This document shows positions 52,494-61,444 of a stretch of DNA of 64,000 nt, one piece after another. The stretch comes from Caballeronia catudaia (lineage in GTDB: Bacteria; Pseudomonadota; Gammaproteobacteria; Burkholderiales; Burkholderiaceae), in contig NZ_FCOF02000026.1 of assembly GCF_001544755.2 (NCBI RefSeq), forward strand, positions 1 through 64,000. Reading direction: 5' to 3'. A model generated the notes under the pieces. It searched no databases and had not been told where the DNA came from. It saw only the letters and a list, made by a program, of their open reading frames with translations. Each line of letters begins with the position of its first letter. Position 1 is the stretch's first letter. Position numbers and translations under genes: made by a program.

Positions 52494-53915
52494 CTACGCG
52501 CGGCCATATGTATCTTCCAGACGAACTATGTCGTCCTCTCCCAGATAAGTGCCCGACTGAACTTCTATCAATTCGAGTGGAATCCTTCCGGGATTGGCCA
52601 ATCGATGTCTGATGCCCAACGGAATGAAGGTCGACTGATTCTCGGAGAGAATCGTTTCGCTATCCCCGTTCGTTACGACCGCGGTTCCCTTCACGACGAT
52701 CCAGTGTTCAGCACGATGATGGTGAAGCTGAAGACTGAGTTGCGCGCCGGGATTCACGGCGATGCGCTTCACCTGGAAGCGGTCACCGTGATCTATGCGC
52801 TCGTACCAACCCCAGGGACGGAAGACGCGTCGATGAGAACTCGCTTCAATGCGGTGAGCCGCCTCCAGTCTCTCGACGATTTTTTTAACATCTTGTACCT
52901 TCTCGCGACTCGTCACTAGCACTGCATCCGGCGTTTCGACGATGACCAGATTGTCGACTCCGACGGCTGCAACCAACCTGTGGTTAGCCCGAATGAAGGA
53001 GTTCGAAACGGATTCACAGACGACGTCGCCCGAGAGCGCGTTGCCGTGCTCATCGTGATTCGCCAGATCATCCAGCGAACTCCAGGATCCGATGTCGTTC
53101 CATCCCAGATCGTCACTCGGGATAACCACGGCATGATCGGTGCGCTCCATCACGGCGTGGTCGATCGATATGCTGGTGCATGCACCAAAAGCCTCCTCAT
53201 TCAGGCGAAGGAAATCATCGTCCCGACACGCCTCTTCGACTGCGCGATACGCTTGTGCCACGATGTGCGGTTCGTGCGCTTCCAGTTCCGCCAAATAGCG
53301 GGCCGCTTTGAACATATACATTCCGCTGTTCCAGAGATAGCCTCCCTCCTCTAGCAAAGACCGGGCGGTGTCCACCGAGGGCTTTTCGACGAAGCCCTCG
53401 ATGTTGATCGCATGCACGCTGTTTGCCAGAGCAGGACCCGTACGAATATATCCGTAGCCTGAGTGCGGTTCACTGGGGGTGATCCCAAAAGCCACGAGGA
53501 AATTATTCGTTGCAGCATCGGTTGCCGATGAAACCGCTCGGACGAACGCATCCTCGTTTTCTATCGCGTGGTCGGCAGGCAGCACCAGCAGTAATGCGTC
53601 GGAGCATTCGCGTAGCGCGACGACCGCTGCGACGGCGGTCGCCGGTGCAGTGTTTCGGCTCACGGGCTCCAAAATAACCGTCGAAGGCGTGACATCTATC
53701 TGCCGCAATTGCTCAGCAACGAGGAATCGCTGTTCACTGCTGGTCACGACGATAGGCGGCATTGCGTCAGGCAACTGCTCGAGACGCAACGCGGTCTTCT
53801 GGAGAAGACTTTGTTCACCGGTCAGCGCAAGATACTGTTTCGCATAGTTGCCTCTGGACATGGGCCAAAGGCGACTGCCCTTACCTCCACACAAGAGGAG
53901 AGGAAAAATTCGCAT
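52494..53915 (-). CDS. Mannose-1-phosphate guanylyltransferase / mannose-6-phosphate isomerase
   Basis: A 473-residue bifunctional enzyme (ManC/AlgA/BceA type). LLCGGKGSRLWPMSR (residues about 7-21) is the nucleotidyltransferase signature, followed by VLPADHAIEN and FVEKP. The C-terminal cupin-like isomerase domain has FRPWGWYERIDHGDRFQVKRI and LSLQLHHHRAEHWIVVKGTAVV with the metal histidines. It makes GDP-mannose, implying mannose (or a GDP-mannose-derived sugar) in the polymer. It lies 85 bp downstream of the UDP-glucose dehydrogenase gene. Confidence 0.95.
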   Translation of the reverse strand: MRIFPLLLCGGKGSRLWPMSRGNYAKQYLALTGEQSLLQKTALRLEQLPDAMPPIVVTSSEQRFLVAEQLRQIDVTPSTVILEPVSRNTAPATAVAAVVALRECSDALLLVLPADHAIENEDAFVRAVSSATDAATNNFLVAFGITPSEPHSGYGYIRTGPALANSVHAINIEGFVEKPSVDTARSLLEEGGYLWNSGMYMFKAARYLAELEAHEPHIVAQAYRAVEEACRDDDFLRLNEEAFGACTSISIDHAVMERTDHAVVIPSDDLGWNDIGSWSSLDDLANHDEHGNALSGDVVCESVSNSFIRANHRLVAAVGVDNLVIVETPDAVLVTSREKVQDVKKIVERLEAAHRIEASSHRRVFRPWGWYERIDHGDRFQVKRIAVNPGAQLSLQLHHHRAEHWIVVKGTAVVTNGDSETILSENQSTFIPLGIRHRLANPGRIPLELIEVQSGTYLGEDDIVRLEDTYGRA

Positions 53916-54000
53916 AACAATGGATGAAAGAGGGATGCCGAATCCGCTTTTGCGAGTCGGTCAATCGACACGCATATTGCGGATTGCAAGCCGACTCGGC

Positions 54001-55419
54001 TTATCGAATTTCAAGGTGAGACGTTTCGTGTCCGATGTCCCGCGCTCTCGCCGGTACAACGGCTGGGCGCCCCATACAGTAATACTCGAAGCCAGCGCTT
54101 GCTAATGCATCGGCTTCGTAGAGGTTACGGCCGTCGAAGATCAACGGTGCTTTCAACAGCTCGCGAAGACGCTGGAAATTCGGCATCTTGAACTCCTTCC
54201 ACTCGGTGACGATAACCAGAGCGTCCGCGCCTGCTGCCGCTTCGTCTGCACTTCCAACGAACTCGACGCGCATTAATTGGTCCGGGCTCGATTGCAGATC
54301 CGAGGTTATCGCCTTGTCGGCTTCTTCCATCGCCACCGGGTCGTAAGCTTTTACCCGCGCCCCGCGAGCGAGGAGATTCGAGATAATCGTCCGGCTCGGC
54401 GCTTCCCGCATGTCATCGGTGTTGGGCTTGAAGGCAAGTCCCCAGATCGCAAACACGCGTCCATTCAACCGCTCTCCCAGCCGGTTAGTAATCTTGCTGG
54501 TAAAGATCTCGCTCTGTTGACGGTTCACTTCCTGGACTGCGTCCAAGATTCGCATCGACGCACCCGATTCAACTCCCGTCCGCGCAAGCGCTTGAACGTC
54601 CTTCGGGAAGCACGAGCCGCCGTATCCCACTCCCGAATAGAGAAAGTCGTATCCGATACGGGGATCTGAACCAATACCGCGACGCACCGATTCGATGTCG
54701 GCGCCGACGCGCTCCGCCAAGTTGGACAACTCATTCATGAACGATATACGTGCTGCCAGCATCGAATTGGCGGCGTACTTCGTGAACTCCGCCGAGCGGA
54801 CGTCCATGTACATCGTACGTTCGTGGTTCCGATTGAAAGGCTTGTAGAGTCTGGCCATTTGTTCACGGCCGAATTGCCCTGCTTCGTCGTCGGCGTTACC
54901 GATGACGATACGGTCCGGACGCATAAAGTCCTGAATCGCGGCCCCTTCTTTCAAAAACTCCGGGTTCGATACGACCGTGAACCCATACGAAACGCCGCGA
55001 TTTTCCAGTTCGCGCCTTACGCTTGCCGCAACACGATCGGCGGTGCCAACTGGAACGGTCGACTTATTGACGATGACTTTGAATTCCCGCATGTGTGACG
55101 CAATGCCGCGGGCCGCTGCCAAAACGTAGCCCACGTCTGCTGATCCGTCTTCGCCAGGCGGCGTTCCGACCGCAATGAACAAAACAGATCCGTGCGCAAC
55201 CCCGGCAGGCAGGTCAGTTGAAAACCACAGTCTTCCGGCCGCCCGGTTTCGATCGATCAGCTCTTTTAATCCGGGCTCGTGAATCGGAATTCCGCCACTT
55301 TGGAGAACGGCAATTTTCTTTTCGTCGATGTCAATACAAGCGACTTCATTGCCGATCTCGGCCAGGCAAGCACCGGTAACCAGCCCGACGTATCCGGTGC
55401 CAATTATCGTGATCTTCAT
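54001..55419 (-). CDS. ugd: UDP-glucose 6-dehydrogenase
   Basis: A 472-residue UDP-glucose/GDP-mannose dehydrogenase. ITIIGTGYVGLVTGACLAE at the N-terminus binds NAD, NKSTVPVGT and NPEFLKEG are conserved, and GVGYGGSCFPKD near residue 258 holds the catalytic Cys. UAMS-type C-terminal residues FDGRNLY close the UDP site. It supplies UDP-glucuronate, so the exopolysaccharide is probably acidic. As the first gene of the operon it corresponds to bceC. The start is ATG 55419 without a strong ribosome site; a nearby TTG at 55425 is possible. Confidence 0.93.
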   Translation of the reverse strand: MKITIIGTGYVGLVTGACLAEIGNEVACIDIDEKKIAVLQSGGIPIHEPGLKELIDRNRAAGRLWFSTDLPAGVAHGSVLFIAVGTPPGEDGSADVGYVLAAARGIASHMREFKVIVNKSTVPVGTADRVAASVRRELENRGVSYGFTVVSNPEFLKEGAAIQDFMRPDRIVIGNADDEAGQFGREQMARLYKPFNRNHERTMYMDVRSAEFTKYAANSMLAARISFMNELSNLAERVGADIESVRRGIGSDPRIGYDFLYSGVGYGGSCFPKDVQALARTGVESGASMRILDAVQEVNRQQSEIFTSKITNRLGERLNGRVFAIWGLAFKPNTDDMREAPSRTIISNLLARGARVKAYDPVAMEEADKAITSDLQSSPDQLMRVEFVGSADEAAAGADALVIVTEWKEFKMPNFQRLRELLKAPLIFDGRNLYEADALASAGFEYYCMGRPAVVPARARDIGHETSHLEIR

Positions 55420-56225
55420 AAGCAATACCGATTCAATGTCATTTGTAAATTAGTTGACCGTCACAACGAGCGGGCTTATCCGTTCCTGTGTCGTTGATGT
55501 CGAGCGAAGACCGGGTTTGTTCTTCCGGTCTTTGCCTCCAGAAATGCCGCACCAGTTTGTGTTTTCCACACAAAATGGACTCGGTAAAATGGAGCTCGGC
55601 GCCCGACGGCCATGCCGGCTGCGCTGCTATCGACGTTTTCCGAGCAGCCTGATGGAATCGTCAGTCGCACTGTCTCGTCCTTGTGTAGAGGGCTCGAACG
55701 TTGTGCTTGTGAGTCGTAACCGCGCTCCGGAACGCAAATCCGAACTTATATTAGGCTTTTAAGTGATGGAAGTATGTCGGAATAAGCCGCAATATTGGTG
55801 CTAAACCAGAACCAGCCAGGAGCGCGAAATCGCCGCTTGTTTGTGCCGCCACTGCTGAGCATTCTGCGGCGGCCAGCATCAATTATTTTTGTCGATTATT
55901 CTTTGCGAGAATTTGGAACGAACGAAAACATCAGTGCATGATTGTGACACCAAACTAGCACTATGCCGCATTTCTTTGCTGATTGTTGTCAAGCTTTGTG
56001 CGCTAATGTTACGTGCGCTTACCAATGAAAGCTGTTGTGTTATGTAAAGAGATCGTTGATTTAGGATTTGTGCGATTCTATTTTAAACCGATTCTTTGTA
56101 TTTCTATTTGGGCTAAGCTAACGCTTTCAATTTATGAAAGTCGATTTAATTCAGCCAGGATGCAAGCTCGGCGATTCGACAACCGCGAAACGGGCAGCGC
56201 TGCTAGCCTCACCGAGCGTAACTGG
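55420..56225. other. 800-bp AT-rich upstream region of the exopolysaccharide operon
   Basis: Between ugd (minus) and the TraB/GumN gene's 3' end. The stretch about 55880-56160 is strikingly AT-rich against the GC-rich surroundings and has many TTT/AAT runs. There is no convincing gene: open frames in it have no ribosome site. It most likely holds the operon promoter, a long untranslated leader and regulator sites. I found no JUMPStart/ops element (GGCGGTAG). Confidence 0.6.
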
Positions 56226-57329
56226 CTACCCCGCCCCCACCACAAACCCCCTGGCCCTCAACAACTCCAACACCCCCCTCGGCCCGCCGAGATGCAACGC
56301 CCCGATCGCCACAAACACCGGCTTATCCGGCGCGGCCAATGCCACCATCCTCTGCACGAACCGGCGATTGCGCTCATACACGACACGATTATCGACCTGC
56401 GCGGCCAGCGTCTTCGACCTGGCCAGCTTCGAGCCCTTCGCGTCATCCCAGGCCTTCAACGCATCGGCATCGCCAATCCGCCATAACCGATGCAGCTCCT
56501 TCACGTCCGCGACATTCTCCGCGGGCGTCTGCACCAGATCCTGCGCGAGCATCTCGCGCTGCTGCGCCGAACTCAGGCGCGTGAACGTCGAAATCTGTTC
56601 GTTCAACGTCTCCAGCCCGACAATCTTCCCGCGCGCCCGCAGATACACATTCTGCAATTGCGCCTCCGTCCCGTACTCGCTCTGAAATCCCGCCTTCAGC
56701 GTGTCGTACGTTTCAATCAGCATCGACGCGAGCCACGGCCGCGTGTGCCGCAATTCCTTGAGCGCCTGCGGATTGTTTCGCATGCGCGACTCGACCTTCT
56801 TCCACATCGAGTCCGGCAAGTAGTCGATCAGACATTCGCTGCGGCACACGCCGTAGCGGTTCACATCGTCCTGGGAGAGCAGCAGCTCGTCGGGAGAAAT
56901 CTCGAGCGCCAATGTCGGCGATGCATCGAGCGCCGCGAGTATCGGTTTGCGAAACGGTTGCTCGGGCGGATAGTCGCTCGCGAATCCCACATGGAGCGTG
57001 CCGAGCACGTAGATGGTCGTCGCGCCCTTGGTCGCGACATAGAACGGCATGCGGGGCGGTTGCGCACGCACCGGACCGCTCGCCGTCGTGCCGGTGGACC
57101 GATCCGCGCGCGGAGCAGGCGCTGGCGTCGGCGGCGCACTAGACGGCAACGCCGCGGAACTGGCATCGCCCGCGGCCTGCGGCGTGCGCGATCCGACCAC
57201 CGCAAAGCTGGACGACCACTCGGCGACACCCGCCGTAAACAGCACGAACGACAGCACGATGGCTGTCGCCTGGGCGAAGGCCGCGCGCAAAAAACGCGGC
57301 TTGACGTATGAATCCGGCACGACCGACAT
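56226..57329 (-). CDS. TraB/GumN family protein
   Basis: A 367-residue exported or membrane-anchored protein: hydrophobic segment about residues 17-38, then a Ser/Ala/Pro-rich linker to about residue 90. The TraB/GumN domain follows: TIYVLGTLHVGFASDYP, LALEISPDELLLSQ (conserved Glu), RPWLASMLIE and VFVAIGALHLGGPRGVLELLRARGF near the C-terminus. The Gly-x-His pairs suggest a metal-dependent hydrolase like TIKI. The start is ATG 57329. It begins 45 bp after the dppF stop and may be read from the dpp operon. Confidence 0.87.
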   Translation of the reverse strand: MSVVPDSYVKPRFLRAAFAQATAIVLSFVLFTAGVAEWSSSFAVVGSRTPQAAGDASSAALPSSAPPTPAPAPRADRSTGTTASGPVRAQPPRMPFYVATKGATTIYVLGTLHVGFASDYPPEQPFRKPILAALDASPTLALEISPDELLLSQDDVNRYGVCRSECLIDYLPDSMWKKVESRMRNNPQALKELRHTRPWLASMLIETYDTLKAGFQSEYGTEAQLQNVYLRARGKIVGLETLNEQISTFTRLSSAQQREMLAQDLVQTPAENVADVKELHRLWRIGDADALKAWDDAKGSKLARSKTLAAQVDNRVVYERNRRFVQRMVALAAPDKPVFVAIGALHLGGPRGVLELLRARGFVVGAG

Positions 57330-57373
57330 CTTAAAACATTCACATGACGCGCCGCGCACGCGCCCGCCGAGAT

Positions 57374-58378
57374 TCAGACTTCGCCGTCCCCCACTTCCTC
57401 GGCGCGATGACACGACACCTGACGCCCATCGACGACGCGCAGTTTCGGCTCCTCCACGCGGCATCGCTCGATCGCATACGGGCATCGCTGATGAAACGTG
57501 CAGCCCGACGGCGGATTGAGCGGCGACGGCATCTCGCCCTGCAGCTTGATCTTGATGCTCCGGTCTGCCTCGAAAATCGCAGGCGTAGCGGACATCAGCG
57601 CGCGCGTGTAGGGATGCCGCGGCTTCGCGAAGATCGTATTCTTGTCGCCAACCTCGGCGACGCCGCCGAAGTACATGACCATCACATCGTCGGCAATATG
57701 CTCCACCACCGACAAGTTGTGCGAGATGAACACATAGCTCGTGCCGAACTGCGCCTGCAGATCCATGAACAGATTCAGAATCTGCGCCTGAATCGATACA
57801 TCGAGCGCGGACACGGGCTCATCTGCGACGACGATCTGCGGGTCCAGAATCATCGCGCGCGCAATCGCCACGCGCTGACGCTGCCCGCCCGAAAACATAT
57901 GCGGATAACGCGACGCATGCTCGGGCCGCAAGCCGACCGTGCGCATCATGTGCGCGATGCGCTCCGCGCGCTCGGTCGCGCTCAGCTTCGTGTTGATCGC
58001 GAGCGGTTCGCCGAGCGTCTGCTCGACGGTCTTGCGCGGATTCAATGACGCGAACGGGTTCTGAAACACCATCTGCACGCGCTGACGCAACTCGGCGATC
58101 TTCGCCTTGCTCGCGCCGGCGACGTCGTCGCCTTCGATCAGCAAGCGGCCCGAAGTGGGCGCTTCGATCATCGTGAGCTGACGCGCGAGCGTCGACTTGC
58201 CGCAGCCCGATTCGCCGACGACCGCGAGCGTGCGCCCGCGCTTCAATTCGAACGACACGCCGTTCAGCGCCTTCACCGTGCCGTGCTTGAACGCGCTGCG
58301 CTTCACGTCGTAGTGCTTCGTGAGCTGGTCGGCGGCGAGCACGATGTCCTGACTGATTTCCTTCGGTACGGCGTTCAT
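57374..58378 (-). CDS. dppF: Dipeptide ABC transporter ATP-binding protein DppF
   Basis: A 334-residue ABC ATPase: Walker A VVGESGCGKSTLAR, Q-loop VFQNPFASLNPRKTV, signature MFSGGQRQRVAIARA, Walker B IVVADEPVSALD, and the H-loop in VFISHNLS. The C-terminal oligopeptide/dipeptide domain has GCTFHQRCPYA with conserved cysteines that can bind Fe-S in this family. It pairs with DppD at the inner membrane. The start at 58378 overlaps the dppD stop by 4 bp. Confidence 0.95.
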   Translation of the reverse strand: MNAVPKEISQDIVLAADQLTKHYDVKRSAFKHGTVKALNGVSFELKRGRTLAVVGESGCGKSTLARQLTMIEAPTSGRLLIEGDDVAGASKAKIAELRQRVQMVFQNPFASLNPRKTVEQTLGEPLAINTKLSATERAERIAHMMRTVGLRPEHASRYPHMFSGGQRQRVAIARAMILDPQIVVADEPVSALDVSIQAQILNLFMDLQAQFGTSYVFISHNLSVVEHIADDVMVMYFGGVAEVGDKNTIFAKPRHPYTRALMSATPAIFEADRSIKIKLQGEMPSPLNPPSGCTFHQRCPYAIERCRVEEPKLRVVDGRQVSCHRAEEVGDGEV

Positions 58379-59364
58379 CGCGCGCCCTCCACTACGACAT
58401 CGATATTCAACGGCTTGATGCAACGCGCGCGCACGGCCGGGTCGTTCTTGTCGAGCTGATACAGATTCGGCCGCGCCTTCCAGCAATCGTCGACGACATA
58501 CTTGCAGCGCGGCGCGAAGAGGCACCCGCTCGGCCGGTCGTCCTTGCCCGGCACCATGCCCGGCAGCGCCGCGAGACGATCCGCGTCGCGGTTATGCTCG
58601 GGGATCGCGGCGAGTAGCGCTTCCGTGTACGGATGATGCGGCTCGCTGAAGATCGTCGGCACATGATTCGTTTCGATGATCTCGCCCGCGTACATCACCG
58701 CGACGCGCTGCGCCACTTCCGACACCACGGCAAGATCGTGCGATATCAGCACGAGCGCCATGCCGCGTTCCTTCTGCAGACGCACGAGCAGTTCCATGAT
58801 CTGCGCCTGAATCGTGACGTCGAGCGCGGTGGTCGGCTCGTCGGCGATCAGGAGCTTCGGATTGCACGCGACGGCCATCGCGATCATCACGCGCTGGTTC
58901 ATGCCTCCCGACATCTGATGCGGAAACGACTCGATGCGGCTCTTCGCATCCGGAATGCCGACCTGATCGAGCAGCTCGACCGCGCGCTTGTGAAGCGCAT
59001 CGCCGCGCAAGCCTTCGTGCAGCTTCAGCACTTCCTTGATCTGATAGCCGACGGTATAGCTCGGGTTCAGGCTCGTCAGCGCGTCCTGAAACACCATCGC
59101 AATGTCCTTGCCGATGATCCTGCGACGCTCGCGCGCCGACGCCTTCAGCAAGTCGCGGCCATCGAACATGACCTGGTCGGCGGTCACTTTGCCGGGTGCG
59201 TCGATGAGGCCCATCAGCGCCATCATCGTGACGCTCTTGCCCGAGCCGGATTCGCCGACCACGCCGACGACTTCGCCCGGCTTCACACTCAGATCGATAC
59301 GATCGACGGCCTGCGTGCCGCCGAACGTCACCTGCAAATTACGGATAGTCAACAGATCGTTCAT
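58375..59364 (-). CDS. dppD: Dipeptide ABC transporter ATP-binding protein DppD
   Basis: A 329-residue ABC ATPase: Walker A VVGESGSGKSVTM, Q-loop MVFQDALTSLNPSYTVG, signature QMSGGMNQRVMIAMA, Walker B LLIADEPTTALD and H-loop ISHDLAVV. The C-terminal oligo_HPY domain has GCLFAPRCKYV and further cysteines. It lies 3 bp downstream of dppC and overlaps dppF. Confidence 0.95.
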   Translation of the reverse strand: MNDLLTIRNLQVTFGGTQAVDRIDLSVKPGEVVGVVGESGSGKSVTMMALMGLIDAPGKVTADQVMFDGRDLLKASARERRRIIGKDIAMVFQDALTSLNPSYTVGYQIKEVLKLHEGLRGDALHKRAVELLDQVGIPDAKSRIESFPHQMSGGMNQRVMIAMAVACNPKLLIADEPTTALDVTIQAQIMELLVRLQKERGMALVLISHDLAVVSEVAQRVAVMYAGEIIETNHVPTIFSEPHHPYTEALLAAIPEHNRDADRLAALPGMVPGKDDRPSGCLFAPRCKYVVDDCWKARPNLYQLDKNDPAVRARCIKPLNIDVVVEGAR

Positions 59365-59367
59365 CGC

Positions 59368-60285
59368 TTAGCCCATCCGCTTGAGTTTCGGATCGAGCGC
59401 GTCGCGCAGACCGTCGCCGAGCAGGTTGATGACGAGCACCGACACCAGAATCGACAGGCCCGGCATCGTCACGATCCACCATGCGCTTTCGATGTAATCG
59501 CGCGCCGATGCGAGCATCGCGCCCCACTCCGCCGCCGGCGGCTGCACGCCGAGGCCGAGAAAGCCGAGCGCGGCGGCATCGAGAATCGCGGAAGAAAAGC
59601 CGAGCGTCGCCTGCACGATCAACGGCGCGGCGCAGTTCGGCAGCACTTGCGAGAACATCAGCCGCACCGTGCCCGCGCCCGCGACGCGCGATGCCGTCAC
59701 GTATTCCTTCTGCAGTTCGCCGAGCGCGGACGCGCGCGTGAGGCGCACATAACCGGGCAGCGCGACGATCGCGATCGCGAGCATCGTGTTGACCAAACCC
59801 GGACCGATGATCGCGACGACCGCGACCGCCAGCAGCAGCGACGGCAGCGCGAGCAGCACGTCCATCACGCGCATGATCGGCGTATCGAGCCAGTTGAAGA
59901 ACGCAGCCATGAGCCCGAGCACGACGCCCGGAATCAGCGCGAGCATCACCGACACGAAACCGATCCAGAACGACAGCCGCGCGCCGTACATGAGACGCGA
60001 GAGGATGTCGCGGCCCGCTTCATCGGTGCCGAGCAGGAACATGCGGTTGCCGCCTTCGAGCCATGCGGGCGGAATCTTGACGTAATCCCGATATTGCTCG
60101 ATCGGGCTATGCGGCGAGATCAGCGGCGCGAAGATCGCGACGAAAATCAGCGCGAGCACGATCGCGCCCGCGATAACCGCGCCGCGATTGCGCGAGAAGT
60201 TGAACCAGAACTCGCGCGCGGCGACCATGCGGCCGGAAGGCGGCGTCAGCGCGCCCGGCGGGAGATTGTTTTGAATGTCAGCCAT
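59368..60285 (-). CDS. dppC: Dipeptide ABC transporter permease DppC
   Basis: A 305-residue permease with an N-terminal cytoplasmic stretch, one membrane helix (about 34-54), a periplasmic loop with FLLGTDEAGRDILSRLMYGARLS, and the BPD transporter module of five helices. The EAA-like coupling loop is ASALGELQKEYVTASRVAGAG. It forms the membrane pore with DppB. The start is preceded by GAGGAAA. Confidence 0.94.
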   Translation of the reverse strand: MADIQNNLPPGALTPPSGRMVAAREFWFNFSRNRGAVIAGAIVLALIFVAIFAPLISPHSPIEQYRDYVKIPPAWLEGGNRMFLLGTDEAGRDILSRLMYGARLSFWIGFVSVMLALIPGVVLGLMAAFFNWLDTPIMRVMDVLLALPSLLLAVAVVAIIGPGLVNTMLAIAIVALPGYVRLTRASALGELQKEYVTASRVAGAGTVRLMFSQVLPNCAAPLIVQATLGFSSAILDAAALGFLGLGVQPPAAEWGAMLASARDYIESAWWIVTMPGLSILVSVLVINLLGDGLRDALDPKLKRMG

Positions 60286-60295
60286 TCGTGTTTCC

Positions 60296-61306
60296 TCAGC
60301 GAGTATGGCGAATGCGCGGATTCAACACGCCGTAGAGCAGATCGACGACCAGATTCACGACGATCACGAGTGTCGCGATCATCAGAATGCCGCCTTGCAC
60401 GACCGGATAATCGCGACGCGAAATGGCATCGATGAGCCACTTGCCGACGCCCGGCCACGAGAACAGCGTCTCGGTCAGCACCGCGCCCGCGAGCAGCGTG
60501 CCGACCTGCAAACCGATGACGGTCACGACGGGAATCAGCGCGTTGCGCAGCGCATGCACGACCACCACGCGCAACGGCGACAAACCTTTCGCGCGCGCCG
60601 TGCGAATGTAGTCCTCACGCAGCACTTCGAGCATCGACGAGCGCGTCATGCGCGCCACCACCGCGAGCGGAATCGTGCCGAGCACGATGGTCGGCAGAAT
60701 CAGATGGCTCACGGCCGACGTGAACGCGCCTTCATCGGTGGAGAAGAGCGCATCGATCAGCATGAAGCCCGTGACGTGCGGAATGTCGTACTCCACCGCG
60801 ATGCGGCCCGACACCGGCGTCCAGCCGAGCTTCGCGGAGAAGAACATGATGAGGATCAAGCCCCACCAGAAAATTGGCATCGAATAGCCGGTGAGCGCGG
60901 TGCCCATCACGCCGTGATCGACGACGGTGCCGCGCCGCAGCGCCGCCGCGACGCCCGCCGGAAGACCGATGGCGAGCGCGAAGATCATCGCGCAGATCGA
61001 GAGCTCGACGGTCGCGGGAAAGCGCGCGAGGAATTCGCCCATCACGCTCGTATTCGTGATGATCGACGTGCCGAGATCGCCCTTGAGCGCGTGCCCGACG
61101 TACGTCAGATACTGCAGCGGAAGCGGCTGGTCGAGGCCTAAGCGCTTCATGGCTTCGGCGTGCATCGCCGGGTCCACGCCGCGCTCGCCCATCATCACTT
61201 CGATGGGGTCGCCGGGAATCAGATGGATGAGTGCGAACGCGAGAATCGTAATGCCGATGAACGTCGGTATCACCATTCCTATGCGTCGCAAAACGAATCG
61301 GAACAT
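60296..61306 (-). CDS. dppB: Dipeptide ABC transporter permease DppB
   Basis: A 336-residue permease with six hydrophobic segments. The N-terminus FRFVLRRIGMVIPTFIGITILAF and LGLDQPLPLQYLTYV are typical of DppB/OppB; the coupling loop is MLEVLREDYIRTARAKGLS. It ends 11 bp before dppC. A hairpin lies between dppA and this gene, so expression may be lower than that of the binding protein. Confidence 0.94.
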   Translation of the reverse strand: MFRFVLRRIGMVIPTFIGITILAFALIHLIPGDPIEVMMGERGVDPAMHAEAMKRLGLDQPLPLQYLTYVGHALKGDLGTSIITNTSVMGEFLARFPATVELSICAMIFALAIGLPAGVAAALRRGTVVDHGVMGTALTGYSMPIFWWGLILIMFFSAKLGWTPVSGRIAVEYDIPHVTGFMLIDALFSTDEGAFTSAVSHLILPTIVLGTIPLAVVARMTRSSMLEVLREDYIRTARAKGLSPLRVVVVHALRNALIPVVTVIGLQVGTLLAGAVLTETLFSWPGVGKWLIDAISRRDYPVVQGGILMIATLVIVVNLVVDLLYGVLNPRIRHTR

Positions 61307-61348
61307 GATCGCCCTTTGGTTCGTTTGGTTCGTACTTGTGGGAACCAG

Positions 61349-61394
61349 AAAAGTGTCCGGCGGCGTCGGATCGTGTGGACCCGCGCCGCCGGAC
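61349..61394 (-). terminator. Hairpin in the dppA-dppB gap, likely partial terminator
   Basis: An 11-bp perfect inverted repeat (GTCCGGCGGCG / CGCCGCCGGAC) with an 18-base loop. On the minus strand it is followed by ACTTTTCTGG. It sits about 50 bp past dppA and could lower read-through into dppBCDF or protect the dppA mRNA. Confidence 0.55.
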
Positions 61395-61444
61395 CTTTCT
61401 CGATTAGTTATGGTTTAGTGCAAAAAGCGTTCCGCAGACAAACT

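Noticed and set aside
55420..56225. JUMPStart/ops element before the EPS operon
   Set aside because: Looked for GGCGGTAG and its complement; none found.
56013..56486. 157-codon plus-strand frame entering the TraB/GumN gene
   Set aside because: No ribosome site, and most of it is antisense to the GumN-like gene.
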